Shown in pieces: positions 1 to 5,670 of a DNA stretch of 5,680 bases (positions are counted from its first letter, which is position 1; each line of letters opens with the position of its first letter). The DNA is from Ruminococcus sp. (GTDB taxonomy: Bacteria; Bacillota; Clostridia; Oscillospirales; Ruminococcaceae), in assembly GCA_014799765.1 (NCBI GenBank), contig JAAVHK010000125.1, forward strand, positions 1 to 5,680, in the 5' to 3' direction. Made by a program: the position numbers and the translations under genes. The notes beneath the pieces were generated by a model, which saw only the letters and a list, made by a program, of their open reading frames with translations, had not been told where the DNA came from and ran no database searches.

Positions 1-21
1 AATATAAATCTGTAGCAGACA

Positions 22-1239
22 TTATTCTGTTGCCTTTCTGATAACAGTTCCGGTCGGGAAAATCAAATCAGATTTAAATGAAAATTTCATCATAGCATGA
101 TTAGCGGTCTGGATTTCAACGCCGTTTTCGTCATAGAGAGTATCAAGAGTTAAAGTAACCGGTTTCGTCGACGGTGCAAGTAATTCTACAGTATCACCGG
201 CAAAAAACCTGTTACGCTGTGTACAGAAGACAGTACCATTTTCGCATTTTTCAACAACCGCTACAACGTCGTAATTACGTATATAACCGCTGTTTTCGTA
301 ATACTGTGAGTTTTCGGGAGTACCGAAGAAAAAGCCGTTACTGTATTTCCGGTGACTTACCTTGTAAACCTCGTCACGAATCCATTCAGGGAGTACAAAA
401 TTATCGGGATTTTTATAATATTCGTCGACTGCCATTCTGTAAGCGTTTGTGACTACCGTAACATAATACGCTGATTTTGCCCTGCCCTCAATTTTGAGAC
501 TGTCTACACCAGCCTGTACGAGTTTGTCAATGTGTTCAATCATGCACATATCTTTAGCGTTAAGAATGTACGTTCCTTTTTCGTCCTCGAATATCGGAAA
601 AAATTCATTTGGTCTTTTTTCCTCAACAAGATGATAACCCCACCGGCAAGGCTGGGCACATTCGCCCCGATTAGCGTCACGGTTTACGAGATACTGCGAC
701 AGTAAACATCTTCCGGAGAACGAGACGCACATTGCACCATGTACGAAAGTTTCTATTTCCATATCCGGATTTGTTTTAGCACGGATTTCAGCTATTTCTT
801 CGAGTGTGAGTTCACGTGCGAGAACTATTCTTTTCGCACCCATGTTATAAAGTTCCTGTGCCGTGACGTAATTTACTATACCTGTCTGTGTGGAGATGTG
901 TATTTCCATATCGGGTGCATATCGCTTTATAAGGGCAAGAAGTCCGATATCGGCGACTATAAGGGCATCTACACCGGCTTTGACAGCCTCATTGACAAAC
1001 TTTTCAAACTGTGGGATTTCATTGTTTCGTGGGAGTGTATTGCACGTAAGATAGACTTTTATTCCCTTTGCGTGTGCGGACTGCACAGCCTGTACGAGTT
1101 GTTGGAAATCAAAATTCATAGGAGATGACCGCATACCGAATTGTTTTCTGCCGAGATATACAGCATCTGCACCATAATTTATACAGGCGTTAAAGCGTTC
1201 CGTATCGCCTGCCGGTGCGAGTACTTCAAGTTTCCGCAT
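22..1239 (-). CDS. U32 family peptidase-like protein, TrhP2/YrrO type (probable tRNA 5-hydroxyuridine synthesis protein)
   Basis: A 405-residue protein of the U32 'peptidase' family. The N-terminus (LEVLAPAGD, then NYGADAVYLG at 21-30) is the usual start of the family's TIM-barrel-like domain. The U32 signature follows at about 163-182 (ETFVHGAMCVSFSGRC). C171, C178, C194 and C232 match the spacing of the four cysteines that hold a [4Fe-4S] cluster in UbiU-like U32 proteins. The part after about residue 320 looks like the U32 C-terminal beta domain. Family knowledge: relatives such as B. subtilis YrrO (TrhP2) and E. coli YegQ (TrhP) make 5-hydroxyuridine at tRNA position 34 from prephenate, while others were called collagenases. 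Position beside mltG favours the YrrO type. The open frame extends 20 codons upstream, but ATG at 1239 is chosen because GAGG lies 6 bases before it and homology begins there. It overlaps the mltG end by 14 bases, which suggests translational coupling. The family is certain; the exact substrate is inferred. Confidence 0.93.
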   Translation of the reverse strand: MRKLEVLAPAGDTERFNACINYGADAVYLGRKQFGMRSSPMNFDFQQLVQAVQSAHAKGIKVYLTCNTLPRNNEIPQFEKFVNEAVKAGVDALIVADIGLLALIKRYAPDMEIHISTQTGIVNYVTAQELYNMGAKRIVLARELTLEEIAEIRAKTNPDMEIETFVHGAMCVSFSGRCLLSQYLVNRDANRGECAQPCRWGYHLVEEKRPNEFFPIFEDEKGTYILNAKDMCMIEHIDKLVQAGVDSLKIEGRAKSAYYVTVVTNAYRMAVDEYYKNPDNFVLPEWIRDEVYKVSHRKYSNGFFFGTPENSQYYENSGYIRNYDVVAVVEKCENGTVFCTQRNRFFAGDTVELLAPSTKPVTLTLDTLYDENGVEIQTANHAMMKFSFKSDLIFPTGTVIRKATE

Positions 1240-2686
1240 TCTGAGCCTCGCTTTCAGCTTCTTCCTTAGCTTTCTGTTCTGCTTCTCTTTCGGCTTCACG
1301 AGATGCTATAAGATATTCGTCAACCTGACCCTCTACCATTTCCTGATATGCTTCATGTTCTTCAAGAGTTTCTGAGAAGTAAGTCTGACCGGTATAGATA
1401 TTTGCAATGAAGAAGTAGTAATTACTTTCGACATTTTCAAGTACAGCGTCTATAGCCTCGATTCCCGGATTACATATAGCCCCCGGAGGTAAACCAGGAC
1501 TCTTATATGTATCATAAGAATCAACAATAGTTTTGTCATAGACGTCCATTTTAGCACTTACAAATTCCGAATAATTGGAAGTCGGGTCTGACTGTAACAA
1601 CGGGAAATAACCAGGATTTCTTAATCTGTTCCAGAAAACAGAGGCAACATAAAGCATAGTATCAGTATTTGCGGCTTCTTTCTGTACAACAGACGCAAAA
1701 GTAATAAGCTCGTCAAGAGACAGTCCGAGACTTTCCATTTTAGCGTATCTTTCGGGAGTCATTTTGTTATCGAAGTTGAGATATATTTTCTGACATACCT
1801 GCTCAGGACTCATATTTTCGTAGAAGAAATACGTATCAGGGAACAAATAACCCTCCATTTTGTAGAATTTCAGCGAAGTATCTGTAGGAAGTCTGTTTTC
1901 AAACGAAAATCCGAGACCGGCGGAATTGAAATAGAAAACGAAGTCATCAGCGGAACATACATTATTTTCTTCAAGGATATAACCGGCTTCGGAAATCGTA
2001 CAGCCCTCAGGGAAAGTTACTTCAACGGTTTCCTGTTGTTCAGCTTCTTCTATGGAAGTCAGTTCGTTTATGATAGTCTCGTAAGCCATATTAGGACGTA
2101 CAAAGTGTTCACCGGCTATATAGCTTGAATCGGATTTCCTCAGACGGCTGAACAACTGGAAACATTCAGGAGATTTTATAATACCCTCGTCTTTGAGAAG
2201 TTCCGATATGTCGACAGTTGTAGCACCTTCCGGAATGACTATAAGATGTGTACTGTCGCTTTTTCCTATGCCTAACATATCCCTGCCGAAAGCTATTATT
2301 ACAAGCGAAAGACATATGGAAAGTGCAAATACAAAAGTAGTAAGAATAATGATACCAGGTAATCGGCTACGTTTTTTTCTTTTTTTCTTTTTGCGTTTGC
2401 GAGGCATTTCCTGAACAGTTTTCGGTTCAGGTTCGTAATCTTCTTCGGATATAAAATCTTCTTCTGTCTTTGAATATTCTTCATAGTCGTCAAAAAGTGG
2501 GTCAGGTTCTTCCGGAAATCTGCTGTGATTTTTAATTTTATTGTTTTTTTTCAGCTTACGTGGTACTTCCTGAATATTTTCCGGTGTATCATCTTGTGTT
2601 TCCGGTTCTGACTGTTCTTCATAGTCGTCAATGTTGTTGTCTGTAAAGTCTTCATTAAGAATGTCATTGTTGTCTTTTTTCTGCAT
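1226..2686 (-). CDS. mltG: Endolytic murein transglycosylase MltG (YceG-like)
   Basis: A 486-residue membrane protein that cleaves nascent glycan strands internally at the outer face of the membrane and so sets where peptidoglycan chains end. Layout: a charged cytoplasmic segment (about 1-96, very acidic with basic islands), a basic patch (97-108, KRKKKKRKKRSR-like), one transmembrane helix (about 111-133), a LysM-like region (about 147-210), and the YceG catalytic domain to about 458. The catalytic Glu is E337 in SVVQKEA, aligning with the second Glu of the E. coli ASIIEKET motif. Family motifs FPDTY (282-286), VFWNRL (350-355), LLQSDPT (363-369) and GLPPGAICNPG (398-408) are all present. 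The tail 462-486 is a Glu/Ala/Lys-rich, probably helical stretch. It is longer than the 340-residue E. coli protein mainly because of the cytoplasmic part. The ATG at 2686 is chosen; a TTG at 2716 with its own ribosome binding site is an alternative. It overlaps the cyclo-ligase gene by 23 bases and the U32 gene by 14. Confidence 0.95.
   Translation of the reverse strand: MQKKDNNDILNEDFTDNNIDDYEEQSEPETQDDTPENIQEVPRKLKKNNKIKNHSRFPEEPDPLFDDYEEYSKTEEDFISEEDYEPEPKTVQEMPRKRKKKKRKKRSRLPGIIILTTFVFALSICLSLVIIAFGRDMLGIGKSDSTHLIVIPEGATTVDISELLKDEGIIKSPECFQLFSRLRKSDSSYIAGEHFVRPNMAYETIINELTSIEEAEQQETVEVTFPEGCTISEAGYILEENNVCSADDFVFYFNSAGLGFSFENRLPTDTSLKFYKMEGYLFPDTYFFYENMSPEQVCQKIYLNFDNKMTPERYAKMESLGLSLDELITFASVVQKEAANTDTMLYVASVFWNRLRNPGYFPLLQSDPTSNYSEFVSAKMDVYDKTIVDSYDTYKSPGLPPGAICNPGIEAIDAVLENVESNYYFFIANIYTGQTYFSETLEEHEAYQEMVEGQVDEYLIASREAEREAEQKAKEEAESEAQNAET
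1246..1249 (-). promoter_or_regulatory. Ribosome binding site deciding the U32 gene start
   Basis: GAGG on the minus strand, 6 bases before the ATG at 1239, inside the last codons of mltG. It supports this ATG over the upstream in-frame start at 1299, which would add a lysine/arginine-rich stretch of 20 residues that is only the out-of-frame reading of the mltG tail. Confidence 0.7.
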
Positions 2687-3230
2687 GACAGTATACCGTC
2701 CTTTCTGGAGTAACAATATAATCAGCCCTCACGTCATGCGACATTATGGGCAGATTTTCGGTAATAAGTTCCTCATAAGCGAGGGCAGTTTTGATTATCT
2801 GCGGATATTTTTCAAGGAATCTGTCATAATATCCGCCACCATAGCCCAGCCTGTAACCGTCCGGAGTGAAAGCAAGTCCGGGGAGTATACATATGGTATT
2901 GTCAGTTATTTCAGGCTGTGGCAGGGAAATATCCGGTTCATATATGCCGAACATACCTTTATGGAGTTCTTCAACGGAGCGTACTATATGAAAAGTCATT
3001 ATACCGTTTTCATGAGATACCGGAAATGCTGTAACATGAGTTTTCATAAGTTCTTCGGCTATTGAAATCGTATCAATTTCAGTACCGAAAGATGCGTATA
3101 TAAGTATAGTATCGGCATTTCCGGAGTTTTCAAGAAAAATATTCTTTATGAGTATATCTTTTTCAGATTTGTGCGGAATATTTTTTCTTATTTCTGAAAA
3201 TTTTTTCCGTAATGATTTTTTATCTTCCAT
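2664..3230 (-). CDS. 5-formyltetrahydrofolate cyclo-ligase
   Basis: A 188-residue cytosolic enzyme, normal length for the family (also called 5,10-methenyltetrahydrofolate synthetase, YgfA/FAU1). It uses ATP to turn 5-formyl-THF into 5,10-methenyl-THF and so returns a storage or inhibitory folate to the active pool. Visible marks are the Lys/Arg-rich N-terminus with K4, K5 and R9 (nucleotide and substrate contacts in the family), YASFGTEIDT at 45-54, and the signature GYRLGYGGGYYDR at 125-137, followed by HDVRADYIVTPER at 165-177. The ATG at 3230 is the only start before residue 60 and is bounded upstream by the DJ-1 gene stop. No Shine-Dalgarno is visible, so it is probably translated by coupling to the DJ-1 gene, whose TGA ends 9 bases upstream in the same frame. 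It shares folate metabolism with thyX in this cluster. The 3' end overlaps mltG by 23 bases. Confidence 0.95.
   Translation of the reverse strand: MEDKKSLRKKFSEIRKNIPHKSEKDILIKNIFLENSGNADTILIYASFGTEIDTISIAEELMKTHVTAFPVSHENGIMTFHIVRSVEELHKGMFGIYEPDISLPQPEITDNTICILPGLAFTPDGYRLGYGGGYYDRFLEKYPQIIKTALAYEELITENLPIMSHDVRADYIVTPERTVYCHAEKRQQ
2699..2704 (-). promoter_or_regulatory. Ribosome binding site for mltG
   Basis: AAAGGA on the minus strand, 12 bases before the ATG at 2686 (about 10 if aligned to a full AAGGAGG), lying within the end of the cyclo-ligase gene. The spacing is long. A second site, GAGGG at 2726-2730, lies 9 bases before an in-frame TTG at 2716, so the start is not fully settled. 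Confidence 0.55.
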
Positions 3231-3239
3231 AAATTGAAA

Positions 3240-3782
3240 TCAGTCAGCGAGTATCGCTTTACGCTGTCTTGTACTTTCTTCCGGCGATACGGCTTTTTCA
3301 ACGAGTTTAAGACCAAATTCAATAGCTGTACCTGCTCCACGTGCGGTAATGAAGATACCGTCTTCAGCGGTGGGACCGTCACCAATAACAGCACCGGTGA
3401 GTTGAGTTTCAAAGCCGGTATAGCATACGGCTTTTTTACCGTTGAGAAGTCCTTTGTGTCCGAGTATCGACGGTGCAGCACATATAGCACCTATAAACTT
3501 GTTGTTCTGTACACAGAAGTCAATAGCGTTCTGTACGTACTGTGATTTTTCAAGATTGAGAGTTCCGGGCATACCACCAGGGAGGACAATCATTTCAAGA
3601 TTATCGTCAAGAATTATTTCCTGTGCTATGGTATCGGTAACAACCGGTATACCGTGCGAACTCGTAACGACATTGTCGCCTACGCCTACAGTAATTACTG
3701 TCTTACCGCTTCTGCGGAGCAGGTCAACAGGTGCTAAAGCCTCGGTTTCCTCGAAACCCTCTGCAAGAAATACATAAATCAT
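3240..3782 (-). CDS. DJ-1/PfpI family protein (YajL/ThiJ-like)
   Basis: A 180-residue single-domain protein of the DJ-1 branch of the PfpI superfamily, full length. The nucleophile-elbow cysteine is C101 in GAICAAPSIL (98-107), paired with E14 in GFEETEA (9-15), which aligns with DJ-1 Glu18. VLPGG (66-70) and TARGAGTAIEF (146-156) match DJ-1's VVLPGG and TSRGPGTSFEF. The histidine DJ-1 has at position 126 is not conserved; this branch has CYTGFE (120-125), as is usual for bacterial DJ-1 proteins. Members have been linked to oxidative-stress protection, glyoxalase activity and disputed protein or nucleotide deglycation, so no reaction is assigned. The ATG at 3782 has AAAGGA 10 bases upstream. 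The gene begins 15 bases after the DUF2156 stop, and that stop's TGA is part of the TGAAAGGA containing the ribosome binding site. Confidence 0.92.
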   Translation of the reverse strand: MIYVFLAEGFEETEALAPVDLLRRSGKTVITVGVGDNVVTSSHGIPVVTDTIAQEIILDDNLEMIVLPGGMPGTLNLEKSQYVQNAIDFCVQNNKFIGAICAAPSILGHKGLLNGKKAVCYTGFETQLTGAVIGDGPTAEDGIFITARGAGTAIEFGLKLVEKAVSPEESTRQRKAILAD

Positions 3783-3792
3783 AATAAAAAGT

Positions 3793-3798
3793 TCCTTT
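3793..3798 (-). promoter_or_regulatory. Ribosome binding site for the DJ-1 gene, fused to the upstream stop codon
   Basis: AAAGGA on the minus strand, 10 bases before the ATG at 3782. The first A is also the last base of the DUF2156 TGA, so terminating ribosomes sit on the site. Confidence 0.65.
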
Positions 3799-4679
3799 CA
3801 TTTGAAATTAATAACATACTTGTTCAACAGAAAAACAGGATGATATGAAAGTTTTGACTTCCGGAGACCCTCTATACCTAAATCTTCCTCACGGTTAATA
3901 TATCTGTAGTCACCGCCTACGGACTTTACAAACATATTGTTTATAGCCGTATATATGCCATTGAAAGACCTGTCAGCCTTTTCAATGTGTACACAGAAAG
4001 TATCGGAATTAAGGCGTTCACCGATAGTCACGGCGGTAACTTTCCCACCAATACGGATAATACCGCCGGTCAGTCCCATTTCCTGAAAATAGCTGAAATA
4101 GGTATTTACGGCATACTGTTCCGCAACTGATGAGTGATTATGTGGTCTGCCGTTGTAATCCATAGTACAGAAATATATACAGTCGTCAAAATCCTTTTCT
4201 GTAATTACGGAAAATTCATAGTCATACTGACTGAAATGTTTCAGGTGATTTCTTTTTGAGTGATATTTTTTACCGTCAAGATGTACGAGGGCATTGGAAA
4301 GATATATATAGTCTGAACTGTCCCTGTCGTATTCAACCGTGTAGCTGTCCGGAAAAAGTTCCCTGAAAAGCGGTAAAGATTTTTCTGTAACTCCGGTAAT
4401 AGTCAGCGGTACACCCATAGAATCGGAATATTTTTTCAGTTCGGCGAAAATTTCTGAATAGTCACCGCTACCCGACGGCATAACAAAATACGGTTTATTA
4501 TCTTCCGTCCGTGAACACACTATATAGAAATCCTTATAAAAAGCTATTTTGGAATCCGAAAGACGTTTCCATGCCATATTGTTTGCGAAAGTATATTCAC
4601 AGCCCATGAAGTCAGACATTGCAAGACATCTGTTAATGTGTTCTTTGTCAGAAATGGCAATATCTCGGAAGTCAAGCAT
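3798..4679 (-). CDS. DUF2156 domain-containing protein (phosphatidylglycerol lysyltransferase C-terminal-like, GNAT fold)
   Basis: A 293-residue soluble protein matching clostridial DUF2156 proteins throughout. The opening MLDFRDIAISDKEHIN is typical, GSGDY sits at 70-74, GKKYHSKRNHLKHF at 136-149 is the most recognisable motif, and INREEDLGIEGLRKSK at 261-276 with SYHP near 278-281 marks the end of the domain. The fold is two GNAT-like halves, as in the catalytic domain of MprF-type aminoacyl-phosphatidylglycerol synthases. There are no transmembrane helices, so unlike full MprF it has no flippase part. The substrate is unknown; transfer of an aminoacyl or acyl group is only a family-level inference. 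The ATG at 4679 is chosen because AAAGGTG lies 9 bases before it and family homology begins there; an upstream TTG at 4706 would add nine residues. It overlaps the thyX stop by 8 bases (ATGCTTGA). Confidence 0.85.
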   Translation of the reverse strand: MLDFRDIAISDKEHINRCLAMSDFMGCEYTFANNMAWKRLSDSKIAFYKDFYIVCSRTEDNKPYFVMPSGSGDYSEIFAELKKYSDSMGVPLTITGVTEKSLPLFRELFPDSYTVEYDRDSSDYIYLSNALVHLDGKKYHSKRNHLKHFSQYDYEFSVITEKDFDDCIYFCTMDYNGRPHNHSSVAEQYAVNTYFSYFQEMGLTGGIIRIGGKVTAVTIGERLNSDTFCVHIEKADRSFNGIYTAINNMFVKSVGGDYRYINREEDLGIEGLRKSKLSYHPVFLLNKYVINFK

Positions 4680-5454
4680 TTTTAATATCACCTTTGAGTT
4701 TTTCAAAATCTGATTTTACCTGTGTCATTTTTCCGCATGACATCTTACCTTCCGGACATTTTCCGGTTGCAACACATGAAGCTCCCGCATGACTGAATAT
4801 AACCGGAGCGACTTCAAGGCATAGTTTCAGCATTTCGTTTGCGACGTCACGTATTTCCCACTGAGCCCGATTACAGCACCTGTGCCGGAAGAAGTTAAAC
4901 AATGACCGTACATTCATAGTAACTATTATTTTAGTTTCGCAGGCATTAGGGAGTATAAAACGTGCGTCTTCGTTGGCGGTCTTGCGAGCTTTTGAGGTAG
5001 CTGTTTTTTCGTCGAGACCGTTTTTCATTAGTTCGTTTTTGTGGTATTCTGTGAGCAGGTCTGCAATTTTACTGTAACTTTCAGTTATTGCGGAAATCGT
5101 TCTGTTGTATTCTTCGAGAGCTTCCGGAACGTCTTCAATAGCCGGTGGGGTTATGAAATCAAAACCGTTTTCATTGACATAACGCTGACTTTTCTGCGAA
5201 TACGAGGCTATACGGTGGCGTACAAGCTGATGCGAACAGGCACGGGAAATGCCCTCTATACCGAATGTAAACGAAACGTGTTCCATTACGCTTTCATGAC
5301 CGACAGAAACAAGCATTTCAATGAATTTTCTGGTTTTTTCTTCCGTGAGACCGTTTTTTATGTCGTCAATGTCGCTGTCGGAGTAACATAGTTTTCCGGC
5401 GGCGGCGACAATTTTTTCAGGTTCAGGCGTATGCGAGATGAGAGTTACTTTCAT
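4672..5454 (-). CDS. thyX: FAD-dependent thymidylate synthase ThyX
   Basis: A 260-residue flavoenzyme that methylates dUMP to dTMP with 5,10-methylene-THF and reduced FAD/NADPH. Unlike ThyA it releases THF rather than dihydrofolate. The ThyX motif RHR-x7-S is intact: R79, H80, R81 and S89 in RHRIASYSQKSQR. Nearby GHESVMEHVSFTF (52-64) and NVRSLFNFFRHR (181-192) with AQWEIRDVA (197-205) are the other family blocks. It is longer than compact ThyX proteins (about 220 residues), mainly from a C-terminal extension with C227, C233 and C240 in a CVATGKCPEGKMSCG context. Together with C193/C194 these could form a metal site, which is inference. The ATG at 5454 has GGAGG 8 bases upstream (5463-5467). 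It is the first gene of the cluster, just downstream of a good promoter; the cyclo-ligase further on also serves the folate pool. Confidence 0.97.
   Translation of the reverse strand: MKVTLISHTPEPEKIVAAAGKLCYSDSDIDDIKNGLTEEKTRKFIEMLVSVGHESVMEHVSFTFGIEGISRACSHQLVRHRIASYSQKSQRYVNENGFDFITPPAIEDVPEALEEYNRTISAITESYSKIADLLTEYHKNELMKNGLDEKTATSKARKTANEDARFILPNACETKIIVTMNVRSLFNFFRHRCCNRAQWEIRDVANEMLKLCLEVAPVIFSHAGASCVATGKCPEGKMSCGKMTQVKSDFEKLKGDIKNA
4689..4695 (-). promoter_or_regulatory. Ribosome binding site deciding the DUF2156 gene start
   Basis: AAAGGTG on the minus strand, 9 bases before the ATG at 4679, within the last codons of thyX. It favours ATG 4679 over the in-frame TTG at 4706. Confidence 0.65.
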
Positions 5455-5495
5455 TTCTGATACCTCCGCTTGTGATTAAAAATACATACATATAT

Positions 5496-5524
5496 ATTCT
5501 ACCATTTCCGGAGCTATAAGTCAA
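5496..5524 (-). promoter_or_regulatory. Extended -10 sigma-A promoter for the thyX operon
   Basis: On the minus strand TTGACT (5519-5524), a 17-base spacer, then TAGAAT (5496-5501), with TGG directly before the -10 giving an extended -10 element. Each hexamer differs from consensus at one base. Predicted transcription start is near 5489, leaving a leader of about 35 bases with GGAGG at 5463-5467. The leader is too short for a riboswitch. Confidence 0.8.
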
Positions 5525-5604
5525 GACAGGGAACGGAAATAATTTATGACAAAATTTTTAAACAAATAAAATTGTGTTGAAATGAAAAAATTTTAAAATG
5601 GGTA

Positions 5605-5633
5605 TGGACATTTCAGAAAAAAAGTTGTATAAT
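5605..5633 (+). promoter_or_regulatory. Sigma-A promoter for the divergent plus-strand gene
   Basis: TGGACA (5605-5610), a 17-base spacer and a perfect TATAAT (5628-5633). The stretch just upstream of the -35 (about 5582-5603) is made of A and T tracts and could act as an UP element. Predicted start is near 5640, giving a leader of about 30 bases. Confidence 0.8.
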
Positions 5634-5670
5634 AAATTAGTATCTGTAAATTTAATGGAGGAATGTTATA

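Larger units (their letters stand above)
22..5489 (-). other. Probable six-gene transcription unit thyX - DUF2156 - DJ-1 - cyclo-ligase - mltG - U32
   Basis: All six genes share one strand. Junctions are an 8-base overlap, a 15-base gap, a 9-base gap, a 23-base overlap and a 14-base overlap. No hairpin plus T-run is visible between them, and the only strong promoter found lies upstream of thyX. No terminator is seen after the U32 stop within the remaining 21 bases, so transcription may continue to the left. Operon membership is inferred from spacing alone. Confidence 0.75.

Noticed and set aside
1..21. A terminator after the U32 gene.
   Set aside because: Only 21 bases remain and they contain no hairpin or T-run; the region outside the window would be needed.
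739..1128. Plus-strand open frames at 739-1128, 2631-3065, 3234-3545 and 5041-5391.
   Set aside because: They lie antisense to well-identified genes, show no recognisable protein family and are rich in Cys, Tyr and Phe, as shadow frames are.
3188..3490. A minus-strand open frame overlapping the DJ-1 and cyclo-ligase genes in another frame.
   Set aside because: It covers parts of two genes with strong family matches in their own frames and resembles no known protein.
219..3522. Recurring TGTACA/TGTACACAGAA-like words, for example near 219, 3508 and 3987.
   Set aside because: All are inside coding sequence and read as Val/Cys-Thr/Val-Gln/His codon combinations on the minus strand, with no regular spacing or symmetry shared between copies.
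5455..5495. A riboswitch or attenuator in the thyX leader.
   Set aside because: The predicted leader is about 35 bases with no stable inverted repeat, too short for a folate or other riboswitch.
712..5512. The palindrome TCCGGA occurs 11 times (for example 712, 764, 2229, 2511, 2860, 3120, 3860, 4348, 4751, 5123, 5507), about ten times the number expected from base composition.
   Set aside because: Ten of the eleven lie in genes and come from favoured codon pairs, mainly CCG followed by GAA, GAC or GAT (Pro-Glu/Pro-Asp) and TCC-GGA (Ser-Gly). Only the copy in the thyX promoter spacer is non-coding. Codon preference explains it better than a functional site.
5546..5572. A second possible plus-strand promoter, ATGACA (5546-5551) with TAAAAT (5567-5572).
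   Set aside because: The spacer is only 15 bases and both hexamers are in very AT-rich sequence; the TGGACA/TATAAT pair downstream is far better.
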